From Mesorhizobium sp. 131-2-1 (lineage in GTDB: Bacteria; Pseudomonadota; Alphaproteobacteria; Rhizobiales; Rhizobiaceae), in the NCBI RefSeq assembly GCF_016756535.1, contig NZ_AP023247.1, positions 4,154,501 through 4,218,500 of the forward strand: 64,000 nucleotides of DNA, given 5' to 3'. Positions 61,308-64,000 of the stretch are shown here, piece after piece; within the stretch, counting starts at the first letter, position 1; each line of letters opens with the position of its first letter. The notes under the pieces were generated by a model that had not been told where the DNA came from, made no database searches, and worked only from the letters and a program-made list of their open reading frames with translations. The translations under genes were made by a program, and so were the position numbers.

Positions 61308-62729
61308 CTACTTCGCGCCCGCCTCGTACTGGCCGGCGATGAAGATTTCGAGGAAGCGCCGGCCGTCGCGGCGGGAGGCTTCCTGGCCGGCGTCGTAACT
61401 GGCCATCGCCGTTTGCCTTTGCCTGAAGACGTCGTAGGCGCGGTGGGCAAGCGGCATGGCGGCTTCATAGCTATTGGTCTTGGTCACGATCATACGCACC
61501 GCCGTCGTCAGCACATATTCGGCCATCTGCGGATCGTCCCGGGAGACGTCCGCCGCGGCTGTGGCGGCCTGCACGAGAGCGCGCAATTCGGTCCCGTCGG
61601 ACGTGCTGCCACCACGCGCCAGGGCCGCGATTGCGATATAGAGCCGCGACAGCGCCGCGTTGACCGCGTTGCCTGATTCGACTGCTTCGGCCTCGCTCTT
61701 CCTGAAGGCTTCCTCCGCGCGCCGGTAGTCGCCATCGGCGAAGGCGAGCGCGGCCTGCTGCGACAGCAGCGAAAAGCGCTGTTCCGGTGCCTCGGCAAAG
61801 GCACTCGCGGTTGCGACGGCGATAGCGGCGCCTTTCAAGTCGCCCGTCGCCTGGGCCGAAGCGCTGAGATGGCTGAAGACATCCCAGGCCAGGCGTCGCC
61901 AGCCAGGATCCGTAAGCACCCGATCGCGCAACTTGGGCTTCGACTGGCCGTCCCATGGCGAGGCAACGAGAAGGTCGCCAGCCCTGCGCAGCGCCATCAC
62001 GGCCAGGGCATTGCGCCCCTCGAGCGCATAGGCCACGCCGGAGATCGACTGGCAGCGGGCATTCTGGAAATCGACGTCGTCCGGGGCAAGTCCGGTGCCG
62101 CCCGGCAGCATGGCCCGCGATGCGAGCGCGAGAGCAAGTTCCGTATTGCCAACGGCGAGCGCCTGCTCGGCCTTCCCGGCAAGATCGAGCGCCAGTTCAG
62201 CGGCCGACGGCAGGGCCTGCCCGGCAGCGGCGCCGGCGGAGAGCTTCGCCCACGACTGGGCTTGGTCCTCCAGTTGCTTGCGCTGCGCCTCGCCGAAGCG
62301 TTCGCCCATCCACAGCGCGGTGATGGTCACCGTCTCGATCGCTTCCTTGTAGCGGCCGAGATCGGCAAGCGCATAGGCGCGCGACACCAACAGCGAATTC
62401 TTCATGTCGGCATCGGGCTGCGGCGCGCCGAGCGCGAGCGCCAGGCCCTCATCCGCCAGCTGCAACGCGAAGGCCGGGTTGCCGTCGAAACGGGTTGTGT
62501 CGGCATACATGGCGTAGATGATCGCAAAGTCGGGCGTGAGCTCGCCCTTGCGGCGGGCGTCGCGCAGAGCCTCGCTGAATATGCCGCGCACTTCGGGGTA
62601 GCTGTCGTTCTTGCGGTAGGCCTCGGCCGCCTTCCCAGCCAGGGCGAAAGGATCGATGCGGTCAGCCAGGGCAATATTTGCCTGGAGACATAGCAGGGAC
62701 GCGGCGATGAGGCGCAAAACCGTCTTCAA
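61308..62729 (-). CDS. Secreted TPR-like protein, partner of the CHAT protein
   Basis: This 473-residue protein has a signal peptide (LLKTVLRLIAASLLCLQANIA, cleavage near ALA-D) and a long helical body with repeated Leu/Ala-rich helix pairs of TPR type, for example AEQALAVGNTELALALASRA and ALAFADGDYRRAEEAFRKSE. It begins with TTG at 62729, overlapping the CHAT gene stop (TATTGA), with GGGGAGGG just upstream. CHAT proteases usually carry TPRs on the same chain; here they are split between two coupled genes. No catalytic motif is present. Confidence 0.8.
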   Translation of the reverse strand: MKTVLRLIAASLLCLQANIALADRIDPFALAGKAAEAYRKNDSYPEVRGIFSEALRDARRKGELTPDFAIIYAMYADTTRFDGNPAFALQLADEGLALALGAPQPDADMKNSLLVSRAYALADLGRYKEAIETVTITALWMGERFGEAQRKQLEDQAQSWAKLSAGAAAGQALPSAAELALDLAGKAEQALAVGNTELALALASRAMLPGGTGLAPDDVDFQNARCQSISGVAYALEGRNALAVMALRRAGDLLVASPWDGQSKPKLRDRVLTDPGWRRLAWDVFSHLSASAQATGDLKGAAIAVATASAFAEAPEQRFSLLSQQAALAFADGDYRRAEEAFRKSEAEAVESGNAVNAALSRLYIAIAALARGGSTSDGTELRALVQAATAAADVSRDDPQMAEYVLTTAVRMIVTKTNSYEAAMPLAHRAYDVFRQRQTAMASYDAGQEASRRDGRRFLEIFIAGQYEAGAK

Positions 62730-64000
62730 TAGCCGCCCTCCCCGACAATGACGAAAGGCGCCCAGGCGGAAGGGTGCGCAAGCGAGGGATCGTCTTTGTT
62801 CCCCATGAGATCGAGCATGGCCAGGCGCAACGCCTCGGCACGGCGGACCCTGACGCCGCTGCCGAGCGCGGCAAGCGTCTGCGTGGTCAGGCGGGCGGCG
62901 GCATCGTCGCGGACCGGCCAGTGGGAGACGAGGATCGCCCGCGCGCCGGCATAGAGGAAGGCGCGCGCCAGGCCCGATAGACCTTCCGCATCCGGCCGGC
63001 CGTCGCCGCCGGCGGTGTTGCAGGCCGACAGGATGACCCATTGCGCCGACAGTTTCAGTTCCGCCACCTCGGACGCCGTCAGCAAACCATCATCCTGCGC
63101 GGTGGCGACTTGCGGTGGCGTCAGCACCAGGGCTGGCTCGGCCAGGCCGCGCAGGTCGCCAGAGAGCAGGCCGTGGGTGGCGAAGGCCAGCACATCGGTC
63201 GTCGACAGGTCGGCCTGCTTGACGATGATCTCGCTCGCCCGCGCCCCGATATAGAGGTCCGTTTCGGGCGCGCCGAGAATGGCGGCGAGCTTGCGCAGTT
63301 CCGGGCCGGTCTGCGGCAGCGCCGGCAGATCGCGCACCGCTTCGACGTCGGCCAGGCTGCCGCGAAAGAAGCCGGTGGACGAGGCGGATGCCACCTGCAC
63401 CGTCTCGCCGCCCAGCACCGGAGCGCCGAAGCCACGAAAGGCGGAGCGCTTTTCGGCGCCGCGCGGCGGCGGGTATTTGCGGATGACGGCAAGGCTGTCG
63501 ACCGACGGCAAGGTGGTGAAGGCATAGTGCCTCGCCAGCCAATCGGTCCGGCGCAGCGCCTCCGGGTCGGTGTCCTCGCCGACGGGCGCCGAGGCGACGA
63601 GCACCGACAGGGGAAGCCCAGCCAGCGGACCGTCATTGACGACAAAGACATGGCGCGCGGCCTTCAGCGCCGTCTCGACCGGCCTGACCAACTCGCCGTA
63701 GAGGATATTGGCCGTCAAGCGATCGAAAGGCGCGACACGCGGTCTGTCCATGCCGGGAACCAGCGTCCTGGCGCCGCGCGCGGCCGCCGCCGGATCGAGC
63801 TCGGCCCGCAATCTGGCGATGTCGTCGCCGAGGACTTCCGCCCCGTAACCGGTCTCGGTCCAGGCGCTGTCGTGCTTGCCGATGCCCCAGGCGAAGATGT
63901 GGTCGTGCCCGGCAAGCATGAGCAGCAGGCCCTCGTCCTCCTCCAGCAGGGCCTGCACGTCGGCCACCGACAGCGGTTTGGGATGGGCAAGGTCGGCATA
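62726..64000 (-). CDS. CHAT-domain caspase-like protease (C-terminal part; start lies beyond the window)
   Basis: At least 425 residues are visible and the frame stays open to the window edge, where YADLAHPKPLSVADVQALL opens the CHAT domain. The catalytic dyad is visible: His in LAFATHGLLSGDL and Cys in VILSACNTAGGDGRP, followed by LARAFLYAGARAILVSHWPV. CHAT proteases are caspase relatives (separase/gingipain clan) that act in processing or defence. The stop overlaps the start of the secreted TPR gene. Whether the missing N-terminus has a signal peptide decides its compartment. Confidence 0.92.
   Translation of the reverse strand, partial: YADLAHPKPLSVADVQALLEEDEGLLLMLAGHDHIFAWGIGKHDSAWTETGYGAEVLGDDIARLRAELDPAAAARGARTLVPGMDRPRVAPFDRLTANILYGELVRPVETALKAARHVFVVNDGPLAGLPLSVLVASAPVGEDTDPEALRRTDWLARHYAFTTLPSVDSLAVIRKYPPPRGAEKRSAFRGFGAPVLGGETVQVASASSTGFFRGSLADVEAVRDLPALPQTGPELRKLAAILGAPETDLYIGARASEIIVKQADLSTTDVLAFATHGLLSGDLRGLAEPALVLTPPQVATAQDDGLLTASEVAELKLSAQWVILSACNTAGGDGRPDAEGLSGLARAFLYAGARAILVSHWPVRDDAAARLTTQTLAALGSGVRVRRAEALRLAMLDLMGNKDDPSLAHPSAWAPFVIVGEGGY

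Noticed and set aside
1..64000. CRISPR array, tRNA, rRNA, prophage or integrase
   Set aside because: No regularly spaced repeats, tRNA-like T-loops, rRNA segments or phage-type genes were noticed on either strand; weak tRNAs could be missed by eye.

Overview
The window reads as chromosomal DNA of a Rhizobiales alphaproteobacterium, most likely Mesorhizobium or a close relative. The basis is high GC, the cyclic beta-1,2-glucan genes ndvA and ndvB, an aztABC zinc importer, the DUF2093 and DUF4170 families, and intergenic palindromes of the rhizobial RIME type. Genus level is inference; no rRNA or tRNA gene was seen. Gene density is high and most genes lie in short, translationally coupled operons.

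Layout. 1-420: 5' part of ccmC. 658-11376: ndvA and the 8.6 kb ndvB, for making and exporting periplasmic cyclic glucan. 11647-19742: a complete histidine-degradation divergon. hutI-hutH-hutG-hutU-hutD run left and hutF-hutC run right, with a perfect palindromic operator between them; HutF plus HutG mark the five-step route through N-formylglutamate. 19866-23111: a RidA protein, then aztABC with Zur-like sites. 23280-30294: tyrosine/homogentisate catabolism (Lrp regulator, hpd, and a six-gene operon hmgA - MBL hydrolase - small protein - fahA - membrane protein - DinB-family protein, with a divergent MarR gene). No recognisable maleylacetoacetate isomerase is present.

30304-31668: a small element made of a decayed GIY-YIG endonuclease gene between ~75-bp inverted repeats. 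Its left arm has been split by an IS5-family insertion with a 4-bp CTAG duplication. 31747-34020: kbl-tdh (threonine to glycine). 34322-38248: a GGDEF/EAL protein, a MarR/membrane-protein divergent pair and an HD-like protein. 38360-48349: two large TMADH-type Fe-S flavoproteins, queF, a pair of related secreted proteins, and a corrinoid methyltransferase cluster (MttB-family protein, Tat-exported solute-binding protein, B12-binding protein, flavoprotein) beside a divergent LysR gene. This looks like a pathway for a methylated amine or betaine.

49472-61277: mutL, a secreted protein, an EamA exporter with a divergent LysR gene, and an envelope block lpxK-waaA-DUF374-DUF4170-cysQ-pmbA. 61308-64000: a CHAT-domain protease gene (cut by the window end) overlapping a gene for a secreted TPR-like protein.

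The most unusual items are the GIY-YIG inverted-repeat element, the corrinoid methyltransferase cluster in a probably aerobic organism, the CHAT/TPR pair, a DinB-family protein that may fill the isomerase gap in homogentisate breakdown, and a Zur-like motif written in rare codons at the start of aztC.
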